Shown one piece after another: positions 12,028-24,300 of a stretch of DNA of 64,000 nt (its first letter is position 1; every line of letters starts with the position of its first letter). The DNA is from Dasyornis broadbenti (Eukaryota; Chordata; Aves; Passeriformes; Dasyornithidae): the NCBI GenBank assembly GCA_013397935.1, contig VZRN01006381.1, forward strand, positions 50,807 to 114,806, written 5' to 3'. The notes below the pieces were generated by a model. That model worked only from the letters and a program-made list of their open reading frames with translations. It searched no databases and was not told where the DNA came from. A program made the translations under genes and the position numbers.

Positions 12028-13820
12028 ATATTGCTGAGTCTTTTGGCAGAATTTTCTTTTCCAGCATCTGTAACTAATTCAGGTGCAATTTAACTGTAAG
12101 GAGTTAGTTTTATTCGGGTTTCCCATTAAAAAAGAAAGTCAGCTAGTTGTTTGTTTGTTGTTTTAATTAGATTTTCAGGGGAGGTTGTCTGTGTGTTTTA
12201 AGTGCTTATTAGATCTGATAAAAATCAGTTGAGCTTTTATTTATCATTTGCCACTAACATCTATTTGCAGAGGCTTTTTAAACCACTCAGCCACAACTTA
12301 ACCCTCAGTTTGATGTACTGATCTGTTAGTGTAAAAGTGAGGACATTTTTGTACAAATATTGTGTCAGAAGTTGTGTCCAGCAGTCAGGATTTCAAAGCT
12401 CCTTCCAAAAGCCTTTTATCCCATAAGCTGAGCTTTTGTAAACCCCCTTCTTTGTTTTGTCCCTGAATATTGTGTCAATGATAAGCATAGATGAAGAAAA
12501 TTTATTATTTCTGATAGCTGAAGAAAGATTATAACCTTTTTTTTTTTTCCTCACATGCCATTTATCTCCACTATCCTCAGACATCAGACACACTCATACC
12601 TTAAATTGTCTTTTTTCATTGGGAAAGGAAAATTGCGTTTTATTCCCCTGGATTGTTTATTCAACGGTAGCTATCCAGGTGCTGTCAGTTCTCACAGCTC
12701 TAAAAAGGATCCCATCCAATGACAAGGTTTTAAGCAGGGAAATATGCATCTGGGCACACTTTGTGACAGCATTTAAGCTACGTGGCCAGTTCACAGGCTT
12801 GCACTTCCTAAGCTTTTTTAAAAAGTCACCATCAACACAGCTCCCACTGCAGTCACCCTCCAGGCGCCCAAAGAAGGTGATGAATCCATGACTCTGATCC
12901 TACATTTTTGAAATAAGTGCCACAGTGGCTCTTGGAGCAAAGAATTACTAAAATACATGGCGAAGTCAAGCTCCCTGTGCTTCACTTTCTCCTGGTTTTA
13001 ACCACTGAACAGTAAATCAAATGGCAGCTCAGCTTTGAGTCCTCTCAGCTTTGGAAACACACTTTTAGTTTTCTTTAGATTAAGACAACAGCATGAGCGT
13101 CTCAGACCTGATCAACAGCTCCGAAAACAGACATTTAAAGCACACCGCACAGCAGCAGCCTGCACTGACTACCCTGGAATCTTTTCCCAAGGCGTACACG
13201 AAACGTTACCACTGGAGGTTGTTAACACAGTCCTGAGTTAATGACTAAAGTCTGCTGTTCCATTAATCAGAAAAAGTTTATGAATTAAGGATTAGGAATG
13301 TAAAACACCGCAGCAGCAAGGGGGCTAACTGACTCAATCCTGTGCCTCTTAGGTGCCTTACCTTTGCTTTCAGCCCAGCCCAGCCTGGTGCTGTGCATCA
13401 CAAGGGCTGCGAACGGAAAGAAACACAAACCTTATTAATGAGAATTTTTGTAAGGCCACCAAGCCTCCCCTGGGACCAAGTTTTCCACTGGCACACAGAG
13501 TCACTGCCACTTCCTGGAGCAGGGCACGTCAGGGCAAAATCTGCATCATTAATGCCTGGCATAGCAGAAAAAAAAGTCACGAGACCAGAAGAATGTCCCT
13601 GGATATATGTGTCTTGCTCCAAAAAATGTCACCTTGGCATTTGTCTAATTGCAGGAGACCATTATCTTGAGACATCTTTCCATTAATAACATCTTCTAAT
13701 TTCCTGAAACACGTCCAGGAGCATATGGGATATTGGAAATGTTACATTGGAAATGTATTTGACAGAAATCTTAAGTGGTAGGAAACAAAAGCTTCAATGT
13801 AAAAAGAAGGAAAAGGTAGA

Positions 13821-13895
13821 AACATAGAATGATCTGGGTTGGAAGAGGCCCTAAAGGTGATCTAGTTCCAGCTCCTCTGCAATGGGGTCACTTAG
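13821..13895 (-). mobile_element. CR1 LINE 3' end fragment, antisense
   Basis: On the + strand this reads as the reverse complement of the avian CR1 terminus: 'CATAGAATGATCTGGGTT', 'GGAAGAGGCCCTAAAGGTGA', 'TCTAGTTCCAGCTCCTCTGC', 'AATGGGGTCAC'. The family equivalents are the CATAGAATC tail, the GGAAGGGACCTTAAAG block and the TCTAGTTCCAACCCC block. It is 5' truncated, as is usual. Only about 75 bp can be assigned. Confidence 0.8.
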
Positions 13896-15282
13896 AGATA
13901 GCTCAGATTTAGATTTGATCAATTTTCCTCCGTGTTTTTGCGAGTGGGTGTATTAAGAGGTTTTTTGAATGTAACGTTAATCTGCACTGCTTGTGTAGAT
14001 TACACTACCTGATACCTGATACCTCAGCTGGGACCTAAATTGTATCAACAAGTGTTAGTGAGCTATACCATGAGGAATACCTACATTTATTGTGATTAAT
14101 ATTTTTTAACATTCAGAATTCCTTCCCTGCAGTGATGCCTACACACACAGAGAAGCTGCAGTTTATGTGCATTTACATCTGCACCACTGCTCTGTGAGAT
14201 TCTGATCCAGAAAAATCATAGATAAGCAACGTTACTCACACCAAGAACTCAGTGAAATCAACAAAAAATCAAACAGGCCTCAGTCAGTAAAACTATTCAT
14301 CTATTTGCATACATAGTACCACACATGGCTGCTCAGGAAGCAGCACATAAAGCTCCTAAACTGCAAATCTGTTTAGTTTCATAGATATAAGTACCTCAGT
14401 GATGTCAATAAAGCATTAAGCAAAACTGTGCATGTTTGCAAAGAGTAGAGGAATCAAGGCCTGCACCTATGGAAGAAGTAACCGATCAATGGAGGAAAAA
14501 ATCATTTTCATTGCTAAAATAACTTCCTAAACTCTCCAATTGAAACTGAGTTACTACCCATCTATTCATTAACAGGCTACACTCCGATGTGTTTATGTGG
14601 TTGTTGGTCAGGTGTTTTCTCCACAAACATATTTTCAAGCAAAGAAGAAAGCCACCCCTGAGCCGCATAAAAATAATACTGCCTAGAAATAGGAAAAGCA
14701 TAGTGAAAAATGTGAAAGCATTGGAGTGTTGGGCCCAACCAAGAGATTTACAAGAACCATATCAGAGAATAATAATGTTACAGGAGGTGTGGTAGTTCTT
14801 CTACTGAAGAAGGTCTGGGATTTTAATTTCATGCTTAATCTGAAAGATTTATGTGCACATTGTTATTCTCAGAAAAACTATGTTTCCAGATTTTCAATTG
14901 TCAAGCGAAACGAAATGTCAGGTTTTGCTGAGTTTTTGTGGCTTGTTTCTCTGATTGTTTTGATTATGTAGATCTAAAATGTGTGCACAAAACATGATTC
15001 AGCTTCTATTAGCAAGTCATGCAGGCAGGCAGGTTTGGTTTGGGTTTTTTCAGTTATTGCTGTATTTATTCTTTGGTTGGTTTAATTAGAACCCATTTAC
15101 ATTGGTGCACTGTAAATAAACTCGATGATCTTAAAGCTCTCCAACCTAAATCATTCTCAAAGCTGTGTAAACGCAGTGACTGTCTGTCTGGTGGTGTGCC
15201 TGGTCACATTTATCATCACGTTGTTTTTATGTGCTGTGGGGACTTCATGGTCACCTCTGTGAGCCAAGAACCAAGCAAAAAC

Positions 15283-15319
15283 AGCAAAGATGTTGACCTC
15301 TCAAGCAAAGATGTTGACC
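15283..15319 (+). repeat. short tandem duplication, period 21
   Basis: AGCAAAGATGTTGACC occurs at 15283-15298 and again, identically, at 15304-15319. It lies in a chance open frame, giving a repeated KDVD peptide. It is a simple local duplication with no visible link to a larger element. Confidence 0.8.
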
Positions 15320-15564
15320 AGCTGTTTTTGTTGGTGCAATAAATGCAGCCAATGAATGGGCTGTTGCTCCCAGTTTCCAGGCATTTCCTCGGTTTTGCCC
15401 CATGAGCAGGCTGAGAGAAGCACGCAGCTATTCCGTTTTCCCCCAAGCAACGGCCATAGCTGGTTCCATGTGCCTTTCAGTGTGAGTTCCGCTCTGATCA
15501 AATCAGACTACAAGAAAAACTCTCAGATCCAGCAGGCCATTTCCCCAGTAGGATGGTAGGATAC

Positions 15565-15805
15565 CAGTACCAAGTTTAACATCTTCATAAGCAAGCTGGG
15601 GAGATATTTTCTTGATAAAACTAGTCTGACATGTTTTCAAAAATGGTTAGGAAATAAATAGCTCCCTGTGACGGCAGAAGCACATTTCAAATGGGGTTTT
15701 GCCAGGGCTGCTCAGCATTGGTACTCTTCAAGGTTTTCATCAGTGACTTGGATAAGGGAATAGAAAATATGCCTAAGTTATTAGAAAATGCAAAATAGGA
15801 AGAGA
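15565..15805 (+). pseudogene. CR1 reverse transcriptase relic
   Basis: Translated in two neighbouring frames, this stretch follows the avian/reptile CR1 ORF2 polymerase region. The first block reads FNIFISKLG...CFQKWLGNK (family: HNILLEKL...WVKNWL). After a frameshift comes GFCQGCSALVLFKVFISDLDKGIE (in the family: GVPQGS, then GPVLFNIFINDLDEGIE). An in-frame stop follows KWLGNK and another follows the ENAK residues. It is thus an old, broken LINE fragment on the + strand of intron 1. The catalytic FADD motif that should follow is not readable. Confidence 0.7.
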
Positions 15806-18659
15806 ATGAATGATTTTGGAAGCTGTGCTTTGAAGTTGAAATGGTTTAGCCTGACTGGAGAAACAGATTAAAGGAAAATATTGTTTACAAAAAAACCCAG
15901 AATGTAGTAAACTGAGACACCAATGGAACAATCTACAAAGACATTTTTGCATCTATATGAGTAGAAAGATATTTAACAAAATTTAAAGAAATAAATGAGT
16001 GCTCACACTTTGTGACCCAAATCTACTCTGTTCTTGAACAAAGCAACTCAAATACAAAATCTTAGCAGATGCAGTTCAGCCCAATCTGAGTTCAAAACTC
16101 ATTTAGATGCACAAAACTTGAAAATTATTTATTTTCAATTGTGTGCTGCAAATCTGAGACAGCAGAGGCATCCTCACTTGTGAACATCATGGTGCTGAGT
16201 GATCCATTTTACAAATCAAGTTGAAAGAAACCTCAGATTTATTGTTTTTCAAGACATTTACTGTTTTTCATGCTGCTTTCAGATCAAGCAGCAAAAATTA
16301 TGCAGAGAATTATGATATGATGTCCTTTAAATAGGACTTTGCCAAGGTATAATGGTTGTCTACAGAAAGTGAAACTACCACACTTAGGAAAAACTCTGCA
16401 AGTGCCGAGAGAAAACACAGACATTTATTTCCAGACCAGGAGACACAGATCCTGTCAAGTCGTATTGTAAGGGTGACTTATATTTTGCTGCGCCTGATGG
16501 TTGATAGAGATTCTGTTATTTTAGCTGAGGAATGCTGGTGGATTCCTGCATCATTACTGAATTATTGCAATTTGTTTGTCAGCAAATTTGTTCTTGTTGC
16601 TGTGATTTGAAGTGTGCAAAATAACCGCGTCAGAAAACAGCCCTCCTTCCACAGCCAATGATATTCATCAATTCTGCTTTTCAATACTATAACTTCAGAA
16701 ACTGCCATGGAACAATGACTGACAAGGTTTATGTTTTTTAAAAAAAAAAAAAAATTCTTTATTAGTGAAAACTGTCCAGTTTATGTTGAGTTTATCACAT
16801 AAAAATAAAACAAAATCTTACAAATGTAAGTGTAAAAATGGTGACCGCATGGTGCAGGACAAGAGCTCACCTTGAAAAATACCTAAAGACAAGGAAGGAG
16901 GCCTCTAATGGGGAACCACACCATCTCTGAGTTCCTTTGGCACCAAACAGCCAGTTTGGCACATTTCTTGTGCCAGATTTGAATATTCCCTAAATTGTGA
17001 CCCAAAGTCATTAGAGATCCAAGATCTTGCAAAAATAAATTTTGGCTTTCTCTTTGTGCCACCTATGAGGAATGGCTCTGTTGGCCGTGGAGTCCCAAAC
17101 CCATTATCAGGGAAATTTACAGATGGTCTTTGTTATCTGGAGGAAAACCAGAAATAAGAATACTCCTCTTCTTTTGCAATTAAATATTGCAAGTTCAGTT
17201 AAGACATGCAAATAACTATAAGCAAAAGGACAAATTAAACACTCTTCCAATCAACAGCCATAACATTTTATTCCCATGTTTTTAGGATGCATATTGTCAT
17301 TTAGGAAACCATGAAAAAGACAGTTCTGATTCTCTGTTGGTACATAAGCTCTTCCCAGACTTTAATAAGGGCAACAGAACACACAGGAAATACATGTGGG
17401 CTTACCTCAAGGAAAATTTGGTTCATATTCCTCTGTTATGGAAGCTTAAATACAGCAGATGGCCTAGAAAGCATAGAAAAGGAATTCTCATAACATTTTG
17501 TGGGTTTGCTTTATTAGGTCATCAGTTTTGAAACCGTAATATCAGATAAGAGTCTTGACTCCCAGGAGGAAAAGCCTTTTGGCCTTTGTGCTTACAATGG
17601 AAAGCTTGAATATAAGAACTTCAGAAGCAAATTAGAGAGAATAAAGAATAAAAAGGAGAAGATATCACAAAATGATGCCTAAGCTCCAGTTTAGCAGCAT
17701 TTTCTGTCACCTTTCAAGGAAAAAAGTAGAAGGGGAAAAAGAGCAGGAAAGAGTGAAATACATCAAAATTGCAGTATTGCTTTTCAAGAATAGAGAGTTG
17801 TGAGGAAGAAGCTCAGCTCTTCTGTGTGTGGTAGGCCCTGCTGTAAAATGTAGAAAAAAGTCGTCTTAGAACTGTGTTTAACTGAATGTAGAGAAGGAGG
17901 CAAACCAGGACAGCGAACAGAAAACGCAAGGCTCATTTACAGTTTCCCAATTGAGTCTTCCATTTTCTATCACCCAGCCCTTAATTGCTCCTGGCTTTGA
18001 CCTTTAATGCAATTCTCCAGCACTAAACTGATCAGCATCTCCAGATTGGCTCAGGAAGCTGTGGGTGCTTCGTACTTGATTCAGTGCTGGAAGAGCCTTT
18101 GGAAGTGCTATCCCTCATCTCGAAATGCCCTCGGATATATACCACAGAGTGCCCTGCCCGGACAGTGAGGGATGATCCAACAGATTTGCCCGCGATGCTG
18201 ACCTTTGCTTCCCTCCTTCTGAAACCAAATCACAGCAGAGGATGGCCAAAGGTCCGCAGGCGCAGAACAGGCCATTACGAACAAGTGCTTGCTGCACCCT
18301 TCTCATGCAGTTTATCATTCCACTGCTGCAGGAATTCTGGGGTGATTGCAAGTCAGGCAGCTTTATTGAAAAGCTGAAGCCCAGCACCTTGCTGCTTATT
18401 ATCTGTCTCTCTGTCACTCAGGGCAATAACCTCTCGGTGCATAATGGAGAGCCTACAGAGGACTCCCAGGGGATCATTATCACCATCATAGCTCCTCACT
18501 GTTCCGAGGAGAGAATTTGCTGTGCTAGCAGAGAACATAGCACTATCAATTTGGGATCCAGGCACCTGAAAACAAATATTAATTGTTGTCTTTTAATTAT
18601 GTATTGCTTTTAATAGGAAAGAGAGTATTGCTGAGTAGTCAGGGCATTTTGCTGTAGGA

Positions 18660-18830
18660 TATTTTACTGCTGCTGGTGAAGCATTGTTTCAGTCCCCTGC
18701 TCAGACTTAAATCCCTGTGTGACTTTGAATGAGCTGGAGGCTCTTAGTCTTTCATTCCTCCATCTACCAAGGTGGGATGATAAAACTTCCCTTGTTCACA
18801 GGGATGGTATGAAGAGCTGCAGATATTCAT
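18660..18830 (+). mobile_element. CORE/MIR-like SINE relic
   Basis: The text 'CCTGTGTGACTTTGAATGAG' followed by 'CTCTTAGTCTTTCATTCCTC', 'CATCTACCAAGGTGGGATGA' and 'TAAAACTTCCCTTGTTCACA' keeps the block order of MIR/CORE-SINEs: a TGTGTGACCTTGGGCAAG block, then a C/T-rich CTCTGTGCCTCAGTTTCC block, then ATCTGTAAAATGGGGATAA, then ACCTACCTCA. The tRNA-like head is too decayed to read, so the left edge is approximate. Confidence 0.55.
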
Positions 18831-19979
18831 GCAGGCAGCCTCAGCAGTTTCTCTGGTGCTGGTACAGAGTCACCTATAAAGTGAGGATGTGCAGCCAGCT
18901 CAGCCAAGCAAGCCCAATTATTGCTTTCCAGCTCAGGGCCAAATTCATTTCTCCTTGTGACACTACCCCAGGAAGTATCTGCCTTCATGCAAGCCAATCC
19001 AATCCTGGCTGTCTCCAATGGCTTTGGAAGGGATTATAATGAGGGAATCCCAGAGGAACTGCATGAAAAGTACATCGCTATCATCAATCATCAGTTGTTA
19101 CCATATCACTGTTTTTTATTCAAATTCATGGTTCCAGCAGGGTTTGTGAGCTTTGGTGAGGCACGGAATCTCAGCCACTGAGCCCAAAGCAACAATTCCT
19201 TTAGAAGCTGGAATCATTCTCAGCGTTTGTGTTGATTTGGGCTACCATCTTCTGTAGCACTTCAAAGAGTCATTATTCCGAATACAAAAGAGATGTCTGT
19301 ATATTCCAGACCCAAAGTGAACGGGAGTGAAATAAAAGAATCTAGACTGCTTGAGTGTACTGGGAAACATTTAGGTTAAAAATATAAAAAAGGTAAACAT
19401 TTGCCCCAGAAACTTTTCAACTTGTTTCTAGGGAAAAATACAACAAATTACACAGGGAAGATGTGGAAACAACAGCAAAACCTACATACGTTTTGTACAG
19501 TTTGTCACTTATAAATGACACGTTTTAGTGATCAAAATTAAAACTAAAAAATAGGTTATGTAGCAAATGTATATGGAAATTTATGCACCTTTTTGAATGC
19601 AAGGGGGTCCCCGTTATTCACTGTGTTTAAGATATGTTGCATGTGAATGCTGTGCATTTACTTTACTGAGATTTAAAAGTCTTTACCAATATTTAAAGGC
19701 AAATAAAAATCTGGTCAAAATGCCATGAGCAATGAGGTTATTGTTCTTTCTGCAGAAGACTAAAAAGGCAGTTCTGGCTCATGCTTTGTTGAAAATAGTC
19801 ATGCAGCTCTCCACTATTTACTTTTCTAAAGGTTAATACAGCAGCCTGAAAAATCTTGAATAATTACAGTGAGGGTTGTGTGTGCTAATATCTTCTGACT
19901 CGTTGACTCAGAGGCCAATAATATCTCTTTTGATTTTCTGGCTTCTTTTTCCTTCTGATGTATAGCTTCCGAAATTATT

Positions 19980-20060
19980 AAATCATAGGTTCATAGATTG
20001 GACGGATTTTAGGTACTTTTATTGAAAGCTAGTAAAATTCTTTCTTGTGCTGGCCAGCAG
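19980..20060 (-). mobile_element. possible very old CR1 terminus
   Basis: 'AATCATAGGTTCATAGATTG' followed by 'GATTTTAGGTAC' resembles the reverse complement of the reptile-type CR1 end (repeated CATAGATT words, then an AAGGTCAGAAGGGACC block), but the diagnostic GGGACC part is absent. This is a weak assignment. Confidence 0.3.
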
Positions 20061-20536
20061 CATCATCTATCCTGTTAATACGTCTTGTAATATGTCCCAT
20101 CTCCTTGGATTAGATGAATTGCATGAATTGCTGGTCTTGTGAAGGTTTTATTCTTCCCTGTGCTGAAGGAAGAGTTCAGTTTTGAAGGCATCCTGGGCTG
20201 GCTGTCAGCCAGCACTGCCCACCCTTGCTCTGCTGATTTTTCTGTGGGTATGCGCTTGATAAAGACATCACTAAGTAAGGTTCGCCTTTATTTATTGCAT
20301 GAGATGATACCACAGATTTTAGATAATTCAGGGTATTCAAGATTTTAGCATGTGGGAGAGGACATTTCTTGGGGTTTCAGGAAAGCCGGCATGAATTTGG
20401 ACATACAGCTGGAAAAAAGGCATTAATTGCATTGTGTTCAAACAGCAATTGCTACACTTCTGATTTTATATTTTTGCTTCTTTGGCACAGAGGTGAACAT
20501 GATCAATAGTCATTTGAGTGGACATGAAGTTGAAGT

Positions 20537-20597
20537 TATATATATATATATATCTATATATATACACACACACACATATATAAATATATATATATAT
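20537..20597 (+). repeat. compound (TA)n/(CA)n microsatellite
   Basis: Alternating TA for about 30 bp, then (CA)7-like sequence, then TA/AAATA to a poly-T end. The run is nearly self-complementary and could extrude as a hairpin. It is likely polymorphic in length. Confidence 0.9.
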
Positions 20598-21169
20598 TTT
20601 TTCTAAATAAAAACTTGTGTTCTGAAACACGTTTAGGAGATTAAAACCAAAGAGAAATCTTACAAATTTTTCTTGTGATTCTCTGATGATGCAGAGAATC
20701 CTAAATATACATATACAGACTCTATTTGCCGTGCCTGTACTGTGTTTGTCCTGTTGCACAGAGCCCCCAAGAGACTCAAGGAACACACTGGGAAGAAACA
20801 CTTGGCCAGAAAACATTTTCAGGTCAGGATAATCCCTCAGATACCTTGCAACTGCTGGAAATGTTTCTTGAATCTATAGCTGTGGATGTCTCTTGTGAAA
20901 TTAATAACTTTTCTTCAGTGACCTAGAAGTACAGACAGTGTTGTTTAACCAATCCTTTTGCCTGCTGAAAACCAAACAATATTTACCTTTGACAGCACCC
21001 ACTGGACTGGTTTGCCAGTACTAAAAAATTAAATCAATTTTCCCTTTTTTCTGATGGCCAATAAATGGAAAACTGGGCCTTCACAGCTTCATCCTTGTAA
21101 AACATTCAAACCCAGAAGTCTCAAATATCTTTACATGCTTCAGAAATATTTTCATTAGTTTGGCAGTTT

Positions 21170-21345
21170 TTGTTGATTTGTTTTGGTTTGTTTATTTGTT
21201 TTTTCGGGGGTTGTGGCCTTTTTGGGGGGTTTTTTCTTTTGTTTTTTGTGGGGGAGGGTTTGTTGGGGTTTTTTTGTTGTTGTTGATGGTTTTTTGGGTT
21301 TTTTGTTTCAGTTTTTGGGTTTTTGGTTGATTTGTTTTTCACAGG
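21170..21345 (+). repeat. G/T-rich low-complexity tract
   Basis: About 175 bp of almost only T and G on the + strand, in irregular blocks such as TTTGGTTTG, GGGGGTT and TTGTTGTTG. The minus strand reads as a Lys/Pro/Asn-rich open frame, which is a composition artefact. The period is not regular. Confidence 0.85.
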
Positions 21346-24300
21346 AGTTTTTTTGAGTGTTTTATCAGGTAGTAACATTGTCCCAGGTGTTTCAGGACAT
21401 CTAGAGAAGCCTTTTCTAGATGTTCTATACTCGATTTTATTTTTTTTCTGTTCTTAACATACAAGCACAAGAATGAAGAACCTTGAAGCTTGAGGGGAAC
21501 ACAGGTGGGAGAACAGTGCAAAATATTTACAACTTTTCATGAAGGGGATGAAATCTCCTGAGGAAAGGTAAAAGAATACCACTTTGGCTAAAAATCACAA
21601 TTGGCTGAGAAAGTGTAGGTGCTTAACAGCTGCAGAAGTTTGACGTGAACACAGAGAAGTTGCATCCTGGGCCACAGTCCTGGGTGTTGTTTCTCCCTGG
21701 GATTTGCTGCTTGCTCTGCCATGGCACAGCGGGAACTGCTCTGTGTCCCTCCCTGAGCTGCAAGGGTGAGGCGTTTCCCTGCAAACACATCTTTTATCGC
21801 CAGACTGAACAACAAGACAGGAAGTAGTTTCTTGTAAAATTTTATGAAAAGGTAAATAAACAATAAATGAATGTTAGAATGTATAAGGAATCATAAAGAA
21901 AGAATCAGTTGAAGTCCAAATATTGTTTCTGAATTCAGAGTGCATAAGGAAAATCTGAGTTGTAGTCAAGGTGCTATTTATAGCTTTTATGTTCAGAGTT
22001 TATAGTAGAAATGAGTTTATAATGGAAAGTATGTCAGGTTATGAGTGTGCCAGTACCTTCTTTCCAACAAAATCTAATCTGAGACATTTAAACAGAGGTG
22101 TTTGGAGTGGAAGACTAGCACCAAAAACATTTTTTTCTTTTGTCTTTTCTTATGACCAATTTGAAATCCTTCATAAAATATGTGTGCCAGTCCTTTTATA
22201 GTAATAATGAAGGCAGTTTCTGAGCTTTTAAATAGCATCTGGCTTTGGAGGCTTTGATGTTCCAGCTGTGAAATAGAGGTCACCCACTGACTCAGAGAGT
22301 AGCAGTGAGGGAAGGTGCACAGCCATGGCATATCCTCAGTGCCGCTCTGATTTGGGCTTTCCCCTTTTGCTCCCAGATCTCTCAGGAGATGGGATCTGCT
22401 TTATTCTAGTCTGTGGGTTTGGATGGAGACTGGACTCACTCTTCAGCCTTGTTCCCTGACTTGATCCAGCAGGGAACCTGCAACTGGGCTTTTACCCTTA
22501 CTGCCAAAATCTAGACTGGAGTCTGCTTTACTCAGTGTAGGATTTCTGCATTTAGAGCTGAGGAGGAACTGTCTTCTCTTGGATAATCCGTGTAGACCTT
22601 AGTGAGGACTGAGGTCTCAGTCAGATGCTCAGACAAAAATTGCTCTTCTCACTCCCCTCAGCTCCTCTCCCACATTCTTGGAGTAAAAAAAAAACAACTT
22701 GTTTTGTTGCCACAATTGCAGTCCTCTTCCCATAGAAGAGAAGGTATCACATTTCTTTAATTGATTTTCCCTGCAGCACATCTGAGACACTGTGACTCCC
22801 CGAGACTGAGATGCCTCTGGTATCTAAAGGCAGGAATTGTTCCATCCTGACATCAGCAAAGATCAAAGCCAAATGCCTCAAGTTAGTCTGGAGGTGTGAG
22901 GAAAAAGGTCCTTGCTCTACGTTTATACAAAACAGATCCATGACTGCACCTCAAAAGATGTGTCATACAAATTCGAGATTAAAACAGCAGGGTTCAAAGG
23001 CATTAATTTTATGTAGTGTAATCTTTTAGTGGCACATTGGAGGTGAGAAATTTATCTTCACTAAATGCAGGGTTTATATGCATGCTCTTATGTCTGTGTC
23101 AGATCTAATTAGAGCAATGACCTGATTTTTGGGGGGAAGAGATTTCTACTGTCTACAGCCTTGCCAGTGAGACTGGATTATTGAAAGGCTCATCAATTAT
23201 ATTTATGCTTCTCAGATTATTTCATTTCAATGCTTTGAAACTGCTTTTTAAATAGTATCTCTTCTTCAAATTGACCAAAAGACAAGAATATTTTCCAAGA
23301 TTGATGTCATTTATCAGTCAATGGAATCATATTTTCTAATCTTCTGTTGTCAGTGACATTTTCTTTACTACTTTTTGCTGTATTAGCAGCTATGGCCTCC
23401 AAAATGAGAAGCTTCTCTCCCCTTGGATGTGCAGCTCCTATGAGAATGTTAAAATAGCTGTTCTTCATGGATAACCCATTTTAGAAACAGATTAACTATC
23501 ACACAAGGGTGGGCATGGATGTTGCATCTGGGATCTGCTCAAGCCCATTCTGTGAGATTCCAATCCCAGAGAACAGAAAATTAATCAGTATTCACTTTCT
23601 GCCTGGGACCCACAGTAACTGCATGAGTAGCCATTCAGAGAATGACTGTAGTCATCAGAGTAGTAGTCTTCAAAGAAGATAACGTCTTGATGCTTCAAGA
23701 GTGAGAAATTGAGGGAAATTACTTTATTGCAGATTTTGTGTTCAATAATTTCTGTCCTTGTCCCAAGTAGGCATCTCTAGAGAGAAGATGGCAAAATTCC
23801 TGTGCACTGGTCAGTCTTTCCAGCTTTTACTGGTGCAATCACATCAGTCAAAAACATTTCTTGCTTTATCAGAGTGTTATCAACAGCCAAAGTTGGTGTG
23901 GCCATCCAGACATACGTAATATACAGATAAACACATGCTTTCTACAATGAGAGTTCACTTTGCTCACCAACTGCAACCAATTATGCTCTTGGAGGGCTTT
24001 TTTCCCCTCTTACAGCTATGCCTGCACCAGGACTGACCTGTCAGCATCTCTCTACCTATCTAGTTAAATCAACAGACCCTCTCTAGTGTAGATTAAATTT
24101 AATTAGGGATTAGCACAGCTCCCAGGTCTGTTTGGCAGCCTTGGGCTGGGAGGTGGAGCTGTGCTAGGGTTGGTTTATGGAGCCCTTCACGGGGATAGGT
24201 TTGGGCATTTGGGGCTCTTCTTTTTAACCCCTACTATGTGACTCTTTAAAAGGACTCTGTCCTGGCAAAACAGCCTGGAGAACAGCACTTAGACTGCAAA

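Noticed and set aside
17453..17464. Second CTCF-like site (ACAGCAGATGGC)
   Set aside because: It misses the consensus at the first base and has no supporting context; single mismatched 12-mers are expected by chance in 64 kb.
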